A stretch of DNA of 64,000 bases from Brugia malayi (taxonomy: Eukaryota > Nematoda > Chromadorea > Rhabditida > Onchocercidae): NCBI RefSeq assembly GCF_000002995.4, contig NW_025062475.1, positions 4,502,528 through 4,566,527 on the forward strand, given 5' to 3'. The position numbers and the translations under genes are program-made. Positions 15,001-28,300 of this stretch are shown here, in pieces. Position 1 is the first letter of the stretch. The number at the start of each line of letters is the position of its first letter. The notes below the pieces were generated by a model, which worked only from the letters and a program-made list of their open reading frames with translations, was not told the origin of the DNA and made no database searches.

Positions 15001-15241
15001 ATAATATAATTGATATAATAAAATTCAATTCAAAAATTAAATCTGAACTTTTTTAAAAAAATATATAAATAAGTAAATAAAATACCATTTGTCGTTGTGC
15101 ATTGTTGCAATGAGCGATGACCTGAATGACACGATATTTGTCACATCCTGAACCTTTCATCGCATCATATAATACATCAGCTGCTGTTTCAGCATTAAAA
15201 TCCATTTTTGGTTTGATTGTTCCATAAAATTCAGATGACAT
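12092..15241 (-). CDS. Annexin family protein with conserved calcium loops (6 exons)
   Basis: Exons, 5' to 3': 15086..15241, 14573..14719, 14046..14264, 13471..13626, 12938..13039, 12092..12271. All junctions are phase 0 and give 319 aa, the usual size of a four-repeat annexin. Repeat 1 has MKGSGC (about residue 28) and CNNAQRQM; repeat 2 has GLGT (102-105) and the downstream acidic residue in VGDTSG; repeat 3 lacks the loop and is Lys/Glu-rich; repeat 4 has GLGT (261-264), [12 protein letters not shown] and KSECSG. Annexins bind phospholipid bilayers in a calcium-dependent way, acting at the inner plasma membrane or vesicles; repeats 2 and 4 should still do so. Start ATG at 15241. The frame is open upstream to an acceptor at 15294-15295, where either a spliced leader or another exon joins. 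Exon lengths of 147 and 102 nt are shared exactly with the paralogue at 211..3693, showing tandem duplication. Confidence 0.93.
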
Positions 15242-16705
15242 TTTGAAACGTTTATCAATAAATTGATAAATTTTAGGAAGTTCCGCTAAATATCTGAAAG
15301 CTTCATTTTTTCAAAAAAATAAAAAATTTTCTTTTTTGAACAAAAAAAAAGTAAAATGTTTAATGCATGAATAATGATAAAATTATAAAGCAAGATTTAC
15401 TATAAAATTTGTCGCTTTCAAATTTGTCGTTTTTTTATCTAAAAAAAAAGTTTTTTTATCTTTCTTATCTAAAAAAATGAGTACATTTTGAATATAACAG
15501 AAGTCAATTTAATAGCAAATTTAATAAGCACTACTGAATAAAAAGAAATAAAAAAAGCAAAAAATATTTTAAAAAAATTAAATTCAGTACAGTTATAGAA
15601 TTTGATGCAAAATTCTAAAATTATTGCCAAATCTTTTTTTTTTTTTTTTTTGTTTCTGATATTTTTAAGTTAGATCGCTAAGCTAAATATTTTAACTTAT
15701 TCAATCGTTCAATAAGCGGAAGTTAATCCTAGAGGTATAAGCGAAAGTGAAACAAATGAATGAAAAATAAAGATTATAACGTAAAAAAAAATAAAGAATA
15801 TTTAAGGTAAAATTTTAGGAGCAAAAAAAAAAAAGAAATATCGGTGAATGAATTATATAATATCACAAAATCAATTCAACTTCCATGCATCAAAAAAAAA
15901 AAAAAACTTTTTATTTTGTTTTCACCGAAAAATTATATACACTAATTTAATTTACAATTAAAATTATATTTTAAAATTTGAAAAAAAAAAGAAACATTTT
16001 AAATGAATCTTAAATCAAGATAATTCATATCAGTTAACTATCACTGAATAATATAATAGGTTGGAAGATTCAGCGAAAATATGAAATTGATAAGAATGGT
16101 GAATATAACCTGAAATAATTTTGATAAACTTATGCTCTAGTATTTCATACTATTTTCTAGGTTTATATTCTGAAGTATAAAAGACTAATATCTTGAAAAG
16201 ACTTCAAACAATATTTAAATGAAATCAATCATTGACTATTTTTCCAAAAATTTTTTTTTGAAAATAATTAAGAATTGCAAGAATGCTTCAAATAGCTACG
16301 GCTTGCAATTTTATCATTCCATACTAAACTAAGTCAAAAAAAGGAAAAACAGAAAATTACAATTTTGGATATTCAAATCCACGCCTTTCTGATGTTTTTT
16401 TTTCTCTTATCTTCCATTTGGATGCATTTGATAAAAATTTTGATGGAAATACTTCTTTTTGATGAATTTGATAAATTAAAAATTACCATCCGATAATTAA
16501 AAAATAGGAGGAAGAAGAAAAAAGGAACATAAGACGGAGCAGCTTGTGTTTATTAAAAAACCTCAGTTCTTAAAAGCATATAGAAAGAACTTTTATTAAA
16601 ATGCTCAAAAGCATACTGCAAGACATATTCTATATATTCTGAAACATTTGTTTTAATAATATTTATTTAGCGTACATTCTGGAAAGTTTGTCGAAAAAAA
16701 AATAT

Positions 16706-17270
16706 TGCTAAGCCTTTTCCAATATATATTAGAAGGCCTAAATAATTCAAAAATATTATTGTCAGTACATATGGAATGCATAGAATGTATGAACACATAA
16801 TGTTAGGCCTTTTCCAATACATTCCACAAAGGCCTAAATTTGAAGATATTACTGCAAAATCATTTGAATATGCATGAAACGTGAAACACGTGTCTTTAGA
16901 TATTTGTAAAGTATACACGTGTCTATCACTTAAATGCATAACATTAGACATTTGTAAACGTATACACGTGTCTATCACTTAAATGCATAACATTAGACAT
17001 TTGTAAACGTATACACGTGTCTATCACTTAAATGCATAACATTAGACATTTGTAAACGTATACACGTGTCTATCACTTAAATGCATAACATTAGACATTT
17101 GTAAACGTATACTACAAGGCCTAATTTTGAAAATATTACTAAAACTTTGCTAACACATATGAATTAAAGGATTCATTGTATCATATAGACTCAATGAAAA
17201 TTTTTTTTCCATTTAACGATTTATAATATAAGGCCTTTTAGTTTGAAATATCTTTTAAGGCCTATCAGGA
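16706..17270. repeat. Dispersed AGGCCT-containing direct repeats
   Basis: Copies of a segment with CCTTTTCCAATA followed by AAGGCCTAA and an ATATTACT/ATATTATT element start near 16713 and 16806. A further AAGGCCTAATTTTG copy is at 17116 and AAGGCCT elements lie near 17230 and 17257. They surround the 49-bp array, so array and flanks seem to form one repeat family. Confidence 0.6.
16888..17112. repeat. Tandem array, 49-bp unit, about 4.5 copies
   Basis: Units start at 16941, 16990, 17039 and 17088 with exact 49-bp spacing, preceded by a diverged copy from about 16888. Each unit contains AAACGTATACACGTGTC, including GTATAC and the E-box-like palindrome CACGTG. The units are nearly identical, suggesting recent amplification. 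No open frame runs through the array with conserved coding signal. Confidence 0.9.
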
Positions 17271-17397
17271 AGTATTATTGCAACGAGGTAGAAGAGAGGG
17301 AGAGAGGGAGAGAGAGGGAGAGAGAGTGAAAAATGCTATAAATGAAAAGGAGAGAGTCCATTGAGTTTATATGAATGATACAATGAATCCTTTAATT
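17162..17397. repeat. Inverted repeat (fold-back) between the two arrays
   Basis: The arm at 17162-17198, beginning AATTAAAGGATTCATTGTAT, is matched in reverse complement by 17357-17396. There are about 23 identical bases, then a short indel and further matching. The 158-bp spacer holds AAGGCCT copies and a GA-rich tract. Confidence 0.75.
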
Positions 17398-17629
17398 GTG
17401 CTATCTGTCATATAAAAATGAGTCATCGTTTCGCTTTTTTTTATTTTTTAGTTCCTTTTTTTCCGCGTTAGGAGAAAAGAAGAAATGAGAAGAATAAAAT
17501 GCACTAATGCATAAAAAAGAGAGAAAAATCAATCGCATCTCATTTCCAATGTTTTTTCCTTTTTTCCCTTTTACCATTTTTTTTCTGTTTTAGTATATTA
17601 AACAGACAATGGAATTTACGAAATTTACG

Positions 17630-17928
17630 TATACGTGTGTATACATTTATTAGACATGAAATTCTGACGTACGTGTGTGTACGTTTATTAAACATGGAAA
17701 TTAAATATACGTGTGTATACGTTTATTAGACATGAAATTCTGACGTACGTGTGTGTACGTTTATTAAACATGGAAATTAAATATACGTGTGTATACGTTT
17801 ATTAGACATGAAATTCTGACGTACGTGTGTGTACGTTTATTAAACATGGAAATTAAATATACGTGTGTATACGTTTATTAGACATGAAATTCTGACGTAC
17901 GTGTGTGTACGTTTATTAAACATGAAAC
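17630..17928. repeat. Tandem array, 76-bp unit, about 4 copies
   Basis: Units start at 17630, 17706, 17782 and 17858 with exact 76-bp spacing. Each is made of two related halves (TATACGTGTGTATACGTTTA and ACGTACGTGTGTGTACGTTT), implying an older doubling of a 38-bp unit. The TAAACGTATACAC core appears here on the opposite strand to the 49-bp array, so the two arrays look like inverted relatives. Confidence 0.9.
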
Positions 17929-19108
17929 TTTGAGTAATATTCTTGTATATCTGTAATACTTAATTGTTACAATATTTTTATTCATTAACATTATTGAACT
18001 TTAAAATTATATCGAAAAAATAGGTCTATTCAAGGTTATATATTCGAAAAGAATTTTCAATTTTTTTTTTTGTCTGAAAGATATAAATTTGTCCTAAATG
18101 TTAGCACTGAAATGATTATTATGGTAGATAATTAGACTCAATTTTTTTTTAAGTCTATTTAAATTTGAAGATCTAACAGATGTGCTAGAATTACAGGTTA
18201 TGAATTTACACTAAACTAAATTTACATTTAATTGATTAAAATTTTATATGAAAATGATCGCAATGCAAGAAATAAAAAGATAAAAGTATAAAATAAAAGA
18301 ATAAAATGAGAAATTTGAAAATACAATGGAATACGTTCCATTTGTTTATTTCAACAAACTAAAACAAACAACAAAAGCGAAAAGTGAAATTTGGCAGACG
18401 GTTAAATAAAATGAAAGCTAAAATCTTTTAAGCATTCAATTAAATTAATGTGAGTTAGTATTAGCGTAAATATTGGTTTTTGTTAAAAGTAACCGCTAAA
18501 TTTATTTATAATAGTAAATACTCCATATACTAAATGGTAAATTTAATTTATGATAATAGATAAAAATGCAGAATAAATACGAAATTATTAAAATTTGTTT
18601 GTTTTTTTTTTTAAATAGCAACGACAGCGATAATGACAACAACTAATAGCACAATAATAATTAGTAATAGTAATAATAATGATAACCATAATGATAATAA
18701 TAATAAAATTAAGCTAAGAAGAAATAACATCAAAATACAAAATTTTTTAATGCATAGAACTAAAAAGTAAATTGTTGTGAATTAAACTAGACCAAACTAG
18801 ACTGACCAGGTTTGATTATACTGGACTAGCCTATAGGAGTTATTATTGTTAAGATAAAAAAGATAAGACAAAACAAGCATATCAGATGAATATTGAATGC
18901 AAGAGACAAAATTACTATTAGTAATATTTTTGTCAACAAAGTGAGTGATAAGGGAAATGAAATGATATAAACTGTTCTGATGTTTAATCTATAAAATGAA
19001 AAAGAAATGAAATGAAGGTAAAAAGAAAGAATGAAATTGTCGAGCGTTCAACAACGCGAAGTTACATCACTAATGCGAATGTTACGAATCATCGATATAA
19101 TTGCGCAC

Positions 19109-19141
19109 GGATAGATAGATAGATAGATAGGTAGGTAGGTG
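19109..19141. repeat. GATA/GGTA tetranucleotide microsatellite
   Basis: About five GATA units pass into GGTA units. It is a simple sequence repeat with no gene nearby. Confidence 0.8.
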
Positions 19142-19965
19142 CATTTTATGGTGTGAAGAAATTTTAAGGAAGGAAGAAGAAGGGGAAAGACAACAAGTAT
19201 GAAAAATGTTATTGAATTGTTTGTGTTGAAATACATTTGGCATCTAACAAGGTAATGGATGATGTTAGTAATAATAGTAGTGATAAGGATGATAACAACG
19301 GTGGTACAGTAATAAGGAAGGACGATAATGGCATTAATGATAATGTTATGGTTAATAATGATAGTGATGATTGACAGTGCTGTTATGGTTGTTGAAATTC
19401 CAGTTGTAAAAGGAAGAGAAGCTGAGTAATATGTTTATCGATTGAATTTTTTATTTCTTTTCCGATAATCGGTTAATTTAAGCACAAAAAAGTTACTTTT
19501 GTATACAATACGGAAATTTATTACAAATGCAGTTTATTCGTAGAAATTATAACAAAAAAAAAAACTGTTATAACAACGATTCTATTAACAAACATAGCAT
19601 ATTCGTGTTTCATTTATATTTATGCTAGTCATCCTAATATCACTACTGATAGGCGACTCTTTGAGAGTGTAGGAAGAACGATACTTGTTTAACGATAAGG
19701 ATATTGATAATATTAACAATGAGACTAGCGATAGAATAGCGGTATTGATGAGGATGATGATTTTATCGATGGACAAGATGATTTTGCCCGATGATGGTAG
19801 TAATAATGGTATTTATGATGATGATATGACAATGATAATAATAATAACATTGATTTCATTATCGTTAATATCATTGTTTTTTGTCTCGTAAAAAAAGAAT
19901 CAGTCAATAATGTGAAATTCAAATTCAATTTTCATACATTCGAAATAACATCCGAATAAAGTTTA

Positions 19966-20114
19966 ATTACTCACTCACTTATTGTTTATCATTCTTCGAT
20001 TAAAAAACATTTTTTTTTCTCTTAGATGAAAAAAATTTTTGTTCTCTTTAAATCAGAAAAAAGGTTTTTTTCTCTAGTTTAAAAATGGTAAACAATAAGT
20101 GAATAAGTAAATTA
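19966..20114. repeat. Inverted repeat around a poly-T/poly-A rich spacer
   Basis: The arm with ACTTATTGTTTATCATT near 19975-19995 is matched in reverse complement by AATGGTAAACAATAAGT near 20085-20102, with adjacent bases also complementary. A third copy of the arm (TTATTGTTTATCATT) occurs near 20268. It may be a small fold-back element. Confidence 0.5.
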
Positions 20115-22335
20115 CATTCGGACCACAAGCAAACAATTTTTTTAGCTTTATTCTTGCAGTCACTAATTCTTCGATATTAAGTTAGGTCTTTCAGTTTCAT
20201 TTTTACTTCAAATGCTCAATATTTTTGAGAAATAATACTAACATAAATTTGAATACAACTTACTTATTTATTGTTTATCATTTTTATATCAGAAAAAGAG
20301 CAGGTAAGTAAATAAATGAATGAATCACTGATTAGAGGTAAAAGTAAAAATGAGCGAAGCTTTTAATAAGCCGAGTAATAATAGATAGGATATACGAAAG
20401 GATAGCAATAAAATTTAATAAAGATTGATCGAAACAATTGCAATTTCCGCAAAACAAATTTTCTTTGATAATTGAATTTTGGAAAAAAATTCTACAAAAA
20501 TGATATATTTGATAATATCGTATTGATACGCTTTGAAATTAATACTATTTATTGATTAAATTTATGTTTTAATTTAAATTGAGTTTAGATTTTATACTAA
20601 CTCGAATTCATTTCGAGTACCATACGATTGAGATGTACTTTCACATTTGATTTTGTTAATTTATAGCGGAAATACGTTTTAATTAAAATCCGAAACCATA
20701 AATCAAAATAAATTGCTTCCCATTTTATGCCTCATTATTTTAACATTTCACTACCGATGACATTTATCTGTAGCAATTATAAATCATGAAATCATACCTA
20801 CCCAAATCAATCATTTTTTTCAAAAAAAAAAAATTGAGCTTTTCAAATGAAAAATAGAAATTATTATTCAATATTATTTATTCAAAGGTATGTTACAATT
20901 CACCGAATATGATTCATATTATTTTCAATTTTTCAATTCATTTGTTTCTTTCCTTTTCTTCGATTCTCTTAGTCAAAAAGCGAAACTTTTTTGAAAGAAA
21001 AAAGTTTCATTCTTAAAATTCGAGAAAGAAAGAGAAAGAAAGGAAAAAAATATAATAATGAATTAAAATGGACACATGTACTATCCATTCATTCATAATT
21101 TCGATTTAATTTCAAAAGTGAAACATACTGGAACTTCTTGAAATAAAATTAAAGCACTAAAATTATTAAAATAGTTTATAATACCATACAATAAACACAT
21201 TTATGAAATACTTTAATAAAACCAAACATATGAGTGTGGGAAGCAAGTACCAGTATTCTTTGTAGCATAAAACCATTTTTGAAAATAAAAAGTAAAAATA
21301 AAAAAGAAAAACTGGAAAAAAAAGTAAAAAAAAAAAAACGAAATGTTCAGAAGAATATTTCAAAACATTGCAAAACTAGATAATAGATTAAAGGCAAAAT
21401 GAAGAAAAACTTTGAATTCTAAATTTTTTAAAATTTCTTTTGCAAAGAAATTTTGTTGTATGTAAAGTAAAACTGATTTAATATCATTAACAAAAATGAA
21501 ACAAATTTCTCCTTCGCGTCTCTCTTTTTTTACATTTTCCAAAAAAATTTTTTGTCTGAATTACATATTTCTACTTGTACCAAGAATAATTATCAAATTT
21601 TCGAGCTAAAATTTGCCGCATCTAATACTTAAAATCATTTTTATCGTCTTTCTTACCATAAAAATAATCAAATTTCGAATTTAAAAATTTTTGAAATTAA
21701 AAGATTAAAGGCATTCAGCATTAAAAAAATATTCATTTTTTCGTATTCTGTTTATCCGCCAGAATAATTTTTCTTTTTTTTTTTTCTTGATATTGTACAA
21801 ATATATATATATGAATTTGTCATTTGCATGGGAAAAAGAGAAATATTACAAAAATTGAAATTATTCATCACAAATTTGAAATGAAAAAGAATAATAATAA
21901 TATCGAAAAAAAAAAAAAAGAAATAGGAGGAAAAACTGATTATTCTAAAGACAATCAATCATTTTATAATAATAATTCAATCAAATGTATAAACAAAAAT
22001 AATTTTTGCAATAATACTGTATTATCCTGAAATATCATCCTGAAATGTTAATCCATCTTCTTTTGCGTTTCCATCACTTCCGTTTTCGTATTTATAATCA
22101 TCCATTATTCCACTTTTTTTCAAAAAAATTATTCTTTTTTCTTATTTTTCTTTTCAAAAAATTGATAAATTTAAAACATTTTTTCATGTCGTTTTTTTCT
22201 TTTTTTTTTTAATACATATTATATCGTAGGAAATACTGATTGAATGTGCAGTATAGAAAGACAGAAAGAAACTGGATCCGGAAAAATGGATATTTCAGTA
22301 ATTGCAAGAAAGACAAAACAATGACAACAATTACA

Positions 22336-25300
22336 CTAAAGAACGATAGGTATGTGTTGATCATTAGCTGTTGCTGTTTGATTTTCATTTAAAATTGAAT
22401 TAGCTGATTGAGCACTGCCGATTCCCAGTGCTTGATGAACAGCTTGCGCTGGAATACTACCATAACGAGTTGGTTGAGTATTATTCTGAAATTCAATTTG
22501 AAAGAATTTTAAACAAGAAGAGAAAAAACTTAGAAAATTTCAAAAAAAAAAAAAAGAAAAGAAACATTGAATTACAACCAAATGACTGTATCTAATAATA
22601 ACCATCTTCTTTTTTTTTTTTTTGTTTTTAGGGATACACTTTTGTTTCCGGAATCGATTTAGTTATTTTCACAGACCATTAGAAAAGCAATATTTTGGAG
22701 AAATTTTTCCAGTTAAAAAGATAAATTTTTAAATTTAAAAGTAACCTGACATGTTGTTGGCAACGGTACCATATCTAGCTTTCCATTCTTGTAAGCAGCA
22801 ACAAACTCGGCAACAATTTCACCGCTTACATCCGGTTTTTCACAAACACACATCCGACTAACTGTTGCATCCAAAATAACAATAAGAGGTAATTCTGCAT
22901 TATCCAATCCTAATCCTTCCAGTATAAAATCACATAACGGATCATCGCCAGTATAAAATATTTGCAATGGATCAACCCATGGTGGTACCGATATATCAGA
23001 TGAGATCGAGCTAAATTTATCAACGTTTAAATTCTTTCGCCATCAAAAATCGGAAATCTCAATTTTCACAAATTCTACTTATTATTATTATAAATTAATT
23101 AGTCCTAAATAATATATAAACATAACAACAAGAAAATCGAATTAGCTTAAAACTGTAATTTGAATATTTTGAAACAAATGTAAACTGAACTGATACCTAT
23201 TTACTGAATTAGTTGAATATGCTAAATTGTTCAAATCATTATTTCCATTAGTATTGTTATCAGTGCTATCAATTTCCTTTGATGGCAAATGCTTAATTGA
23301 TTCCTTTCGTTCTCGGAAAAGTGATTCAGCGGTTGGTCGTAATACTTCCATCGAGAAAGTGACATCATCTGGTGAACCTTCTAAAAACATTTTTTTTTCT
23401 TTTTTTTAGTGGGAAAAGAATAAGGAATTATTTGTTGAAATAAACTGAAATAATAATAATAATATAAGAAATGGAATCTTCCAATTACCTGTAAATAACA
23501 CTAATGAAGGTTCATCTCTTAATCGACACAATGTATTTTCATTTAATTCATACAATGGTAACGGTCCCCACGGGAATAAACTACCGGATGGATCATTAAG
23601 TAGTACATTACGACCGTGCCTCGTTATTAGACGATTTTCCTCGTTCAATAATAAAAATGCCGGAATACCTAAATATTTATAATAATTGACTATTTATAAT
23701 AAAAATATTTATAATAAATATTTATAATAATAATTTCATTTCTATTTAATATCTTTTTATGCAATTCTGTTTAATTTTGGAACTTAAATTCAAATGATAT
23801 TTAAAAAAAAATTTTAAATCACATTTTTTTTTAAATGAAGTAGAATATTACTTAATAATTGATAAATTTTTAAATGCATTGTATGATTGTTGTGTTACGT
23901 TAACATTTCCTTATTATCGTTACATATTTATGCATATGAAAATTTTATTTTCTTAAAAATATATTACCAATGTTTTTAAGAATACGTGCGCCCATGCGTA
24001 TTAACGTCAAATACGTATGAATTGAATAAAATAGACACGTGAAAAATTAAAGTAAACTCTACCATTTACGCTATACAAACGAGTAAGCTGAGTTGCTTTC
24101 TGCGGATCATACGGAAATGCCAACCAAGGCATCGTTGAAAAATGATGTTCAAATGATTCTTGTGATCTGAAATTATCTATCAATTAATTAAAAAGTTACT
24201 TAAATATATTTTTGTGTCATTTGTTTTAATTTTGTTTTAATTATGTTTTAATTATTGTTGTCACAAAACCTAATCTATGTCTTTTGTATAAATATTTGCT
24301 TGTCAACAACTGTTCCATTCTTTAAACTCATAGTATGGGAAATCAATGATTGTGTATTTCTACGTGAAAATTTTTAGTATAAAAAAAAAAGATTTATAAA
24401 TTTCTAAGTTTTTATATGAGAAAAAATAATTTATAATTTAAATAGTATAATTAAGAAGATAGTATAAATTCATCAAATTATTTCATATTATAATATTATG
24501 AATTTGTTTCTGACTGAAAAATATAATTAGCTGCTAACTCAATAACTTTATTCTTTACATAATTTTACAAAATATTCACCTATCAGATGAGCAAAAGAAA
24601 ATCTCGAATGGAATACCGGCATTTTTGAGTGATTCATAGCAAGATATCAATTGTTGTGAGAATGACCGACATGGTGGACACTAAAATAGACATTTCAAAA
24701 GAAATTTTCATTTTTTTCTTTTTTTTTTTTGGAATGAGAAATAAGTTAAAGAATAATAAATAGATAAAAAATAAAGCGAAAAGAAAAAAAGAAAAATGAA
24801 TGAAAAAATTACCCAATTAGCACCAAAGTATAAGCCTTTGACAGTTGATTTTAAATTTTGAAAATTTTCAGTTACTATTTTCTTGGTACCATCAGCTTCC
24901 TTACAATTCCTTAGCACAGCACCTTGAAAAAGCTCTTCTGGTGTCGCATTACACCTTTAATAAAATTAGTTCATTTTCGAGAAATAATTCAATTTTCTAT
25001 GATGAATTAATTCCAATTAATTAAATGTAAGATTATGATGATATCTAAATTTAATTATAACTCATTTTATATTTTTACATAATTAATTTTACTTCATATA
25101 TTTACATAATTAATGTGAATATATAAGCGATACGTTTCTTTTATTAGATGATTTAAAAAATTTTAAGGATTAATATACTAGAACAGATTAATCTAATAAT
25201 CAAACATTTTTTTAAACTAGATTTTTTTTTTTTAAATTCTAATTAATTAAACCATAAGATTATGAAATTACTTAATTTGAATCATAACTTAATCTGTAAT

Positions 25301-28300
25301 TTTATGTGCATAAATAAAGACTAAGTTTCACAAAAAGCTAATTAATTATTTGTATTATTCAAAAACATTCAAAAATTTAATTTTGACTAATAAATATTAT
25401 TTTTACCAAAAGAAAAAATCAACGAAAATTTCTCTTACCATGGAAAATTTAAACCATTTGGATCATCCTGCAACAGACGTCGACCATCATCGGTGATAAT
25501 TTGTCTAGTTGATGCATCAACAACAATTAATGATGGTGTTGAACAATAACGTAAAGCTCGTAGTAGACGGCTCTAAAAACAAAAAAAAAAAAGTCGTTCA
25601 AAACGTTATCTCAAATTTTTTTAGCAAACACAAAAATTCGAAATAAAGAATTAAATTGGCGGAAATAAAAAATAGATTATAATGAAAGTAAAAACTTATT
25701 GGTGTTTCTTACATTATAGCAAATTTCTTGTCAAAAAAAAAAAAATTTATAAGATGAAAAATTTTGAAACTAACTTTAGCCATGATATTGATAGGTACGA
25801 TGATATACCATCCTGATTCACTGATAGCAGGGTGTGGTCTGATATCATCATCATTATACAGGTCCAAATCAATGATTACAACATTAACATCATCCACTTC
25901 AACCAATCTTTTTTTCTTACTCTTCTTACTTACACCAAAAAAACGACGTAATCGAGCTGGACTTCTGGAAAAAAAAAAAACAATTTAAAGATTAAATATA
26001 AAATTAAATTAATTATAAATTAACATAGAAGTTAAATTAACTAGGAAATAATCAATGTATAATTGGCTTGCAAAAAATTACTCGTAACTTTATTTTATTT
26101 ATTTTCATTACTCATATTTAAATATAAGCACTGATATGATTTGATTGTAATAATGACAAGCATATTAAAAAATTTTTTATTTCGTTTAACGTACAATTTT
26201 TTTGATTGTTTCTCAAAATACTATGTAAAATTAATGATACTTGAATTTTCTCAGAAATCTGTGATCTAACTAAAAGAATTTATAAAATATATAGCAAAAT
26301 GAAAAAATGCAGCTTCTAAATGAAAGTAAATTAAATTTTTTAATAATTTTACTATACAATTCAATAATTTATTTTGTTTTGTTTCTTTTAAATGCTAATG
26401 CAAAAAAGCATGCAAATTTTTATTTCTTACCAAAATTTATTATTAGACTGCAATTATGTATAATTTCCACAAAAAAAAAGGGAGAAAAATGTCAAAATGA
26501 TAAAAAATACTATGATTTCATGCAATTTTAAATTTGAAATTTGTTATTTTTTCAAAATTTCAATTTCAGGTTTAAGTTTAAAATTTGACAATTAAAAATT
26601 GCTTTATTTTTACCTCCTTCAATCTATAATAAAAACAGTTATTTTCATTTTAATGTCGACAATGCAAATAAAAGGAAAATGAATTATTAAAAAAAAAAAA
26701 AAGAGAAATGGATGAGAGAATGGAATGAATGAACGATATTTGAGAGAGATAAGAGTAACCGATAAATGATATTCGAAATTTTTGGGTTATAGGATGGTGG
26801 AATAATCAAAGAGAAACCGATAATGAGACTTTTAACCTTTACGGGTCGGATAAATAGTCGTAAAAAGAAGGACAGAAAAAAATGTTCAAAAGAATAATTC
26901 CATTAAAGCCATTATATACGACGATGTGATAACTATTAAAGTGAGTAATTAACTGATGAAAATTAAAAATTGATTGGTGTAAAATGAAGGAGTAATTATG
27001 GAAGGTTATTACAATGATAAGTAAAGTAAGATAAAAGTTTTAACAGTTATGGTCATTACAGTTCGGAAGTTTTAACAGTTAAACGATCGTAGTAAATAAT
27101 AAGCAAATAATTTGGAACTTTTAAAATTATAAAAAATTTAACATCCCTAGTATCAAATATATATATCAATGATTATACGACAATTTGATATATACTTTAC
27201 TATTATTAAATTTTCTTTTATGATAACAAATTTTTTAACAATCAGAAATTTCAATTTTGTTGAAAATTTGAATAAAATGTTCAGCGATTGAGAAAATTTT
27301 TCGAAAAAATTCATATGATATCATACATCACTCTCTATTTATAGTCATTTCTCAACCTTACAGATTGTAAAATTAGTATTTGAATAAATTAACACTAAAA
27401 TTGAAAAAAGAAAAAAAAAAAAAACATAACAACAACTTTATTTTAATTTTTTCCATTTCCTTTCATTTTATTGAATTTTTAAGGAATAATTGATAGTGAA
27501 TCTATTACTTTTTACATTTTAATAATAATAATGAGAAGAAATAAATGCAATTTCAGAGAGAGAAGAAAAGGAACATTAGATTGATGATAATAATAACTTA
27601 AACAGCTGTTGCATTTTAAAAGTAAGGATAACAAAAAGAAAAAAATTTAGGATTGAAAAGTTAAGAAAAAATAATAAACGTATTATGTAAAACATTAAAT
27701 GATATACTTCCATTCCGGAAATAAGGAAAACTTTTCCGAAGGGAAGAATTTTTGTTAATATTATTTACAGAGATGAAATAAATAAATGATATAGTGATAA
27801 ATTGAAAATGATTAAGAAATTATTAATCGAAAATTGCTTAAATCAAATATATCCATTTGATTTATTTGCGTGTTTAAGATATATTCATGAATTATTTAAA
27901 GCATCAGTTTTTATTAGGAAATGAAGTGGGAAATAATCGATATGGAAGAAATTGGAAATTATTAACTAAAAATTGTTTAAATCAAATAAATCTGTTTCAT
28001 GTATTTACCACAAATTATTCGAGGAAAAATTAACAATGCAAAAACAAAAGGAATAATAAAAAGCAAATTCATCGATTATTTATTAATTACTACAAATTTT
28101 TTTTTTTTTTTTGACTTCATTTTGTAAGAACAAAATGCGATTTGCAAATCTCATGCAACAACTCATTTCAATTTTCAAATTATCACTTATTTTAGGTATA
28201 TTTATTTATTAACTTAAATCAACTGTTATTATGCTAGAAAAAATTTTTCGTTTTTTTTTTTAACTTGTAATTTTTGATTTTTGACTTCTAAACTTACACA

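Larger units (their letters stand above)
15296..22335. other. Intergenic region with satellite-like arrays
   Basis: About 7 kb between the annexin pair and the nucleoredoxin gene. No exon chain was found. It contains AGGCCT-bearing repeats, two tandem arrays, a fold-back pair, a GA-rich tract at 17290-17330, GATA/GGTA tetranucleotides at 19109-19141 and several dispersed AAT/ATG triplet patches (18620-18712, 19800-19850). Confidence 0.6.

Noticed and set aside
16888..17928. Regularly spaced repeats considered as a CRISPR-like array
   Set aside because: The units are contiguous with no unique spacers and the DNA is eukaryotic, so these are satellite arrays.
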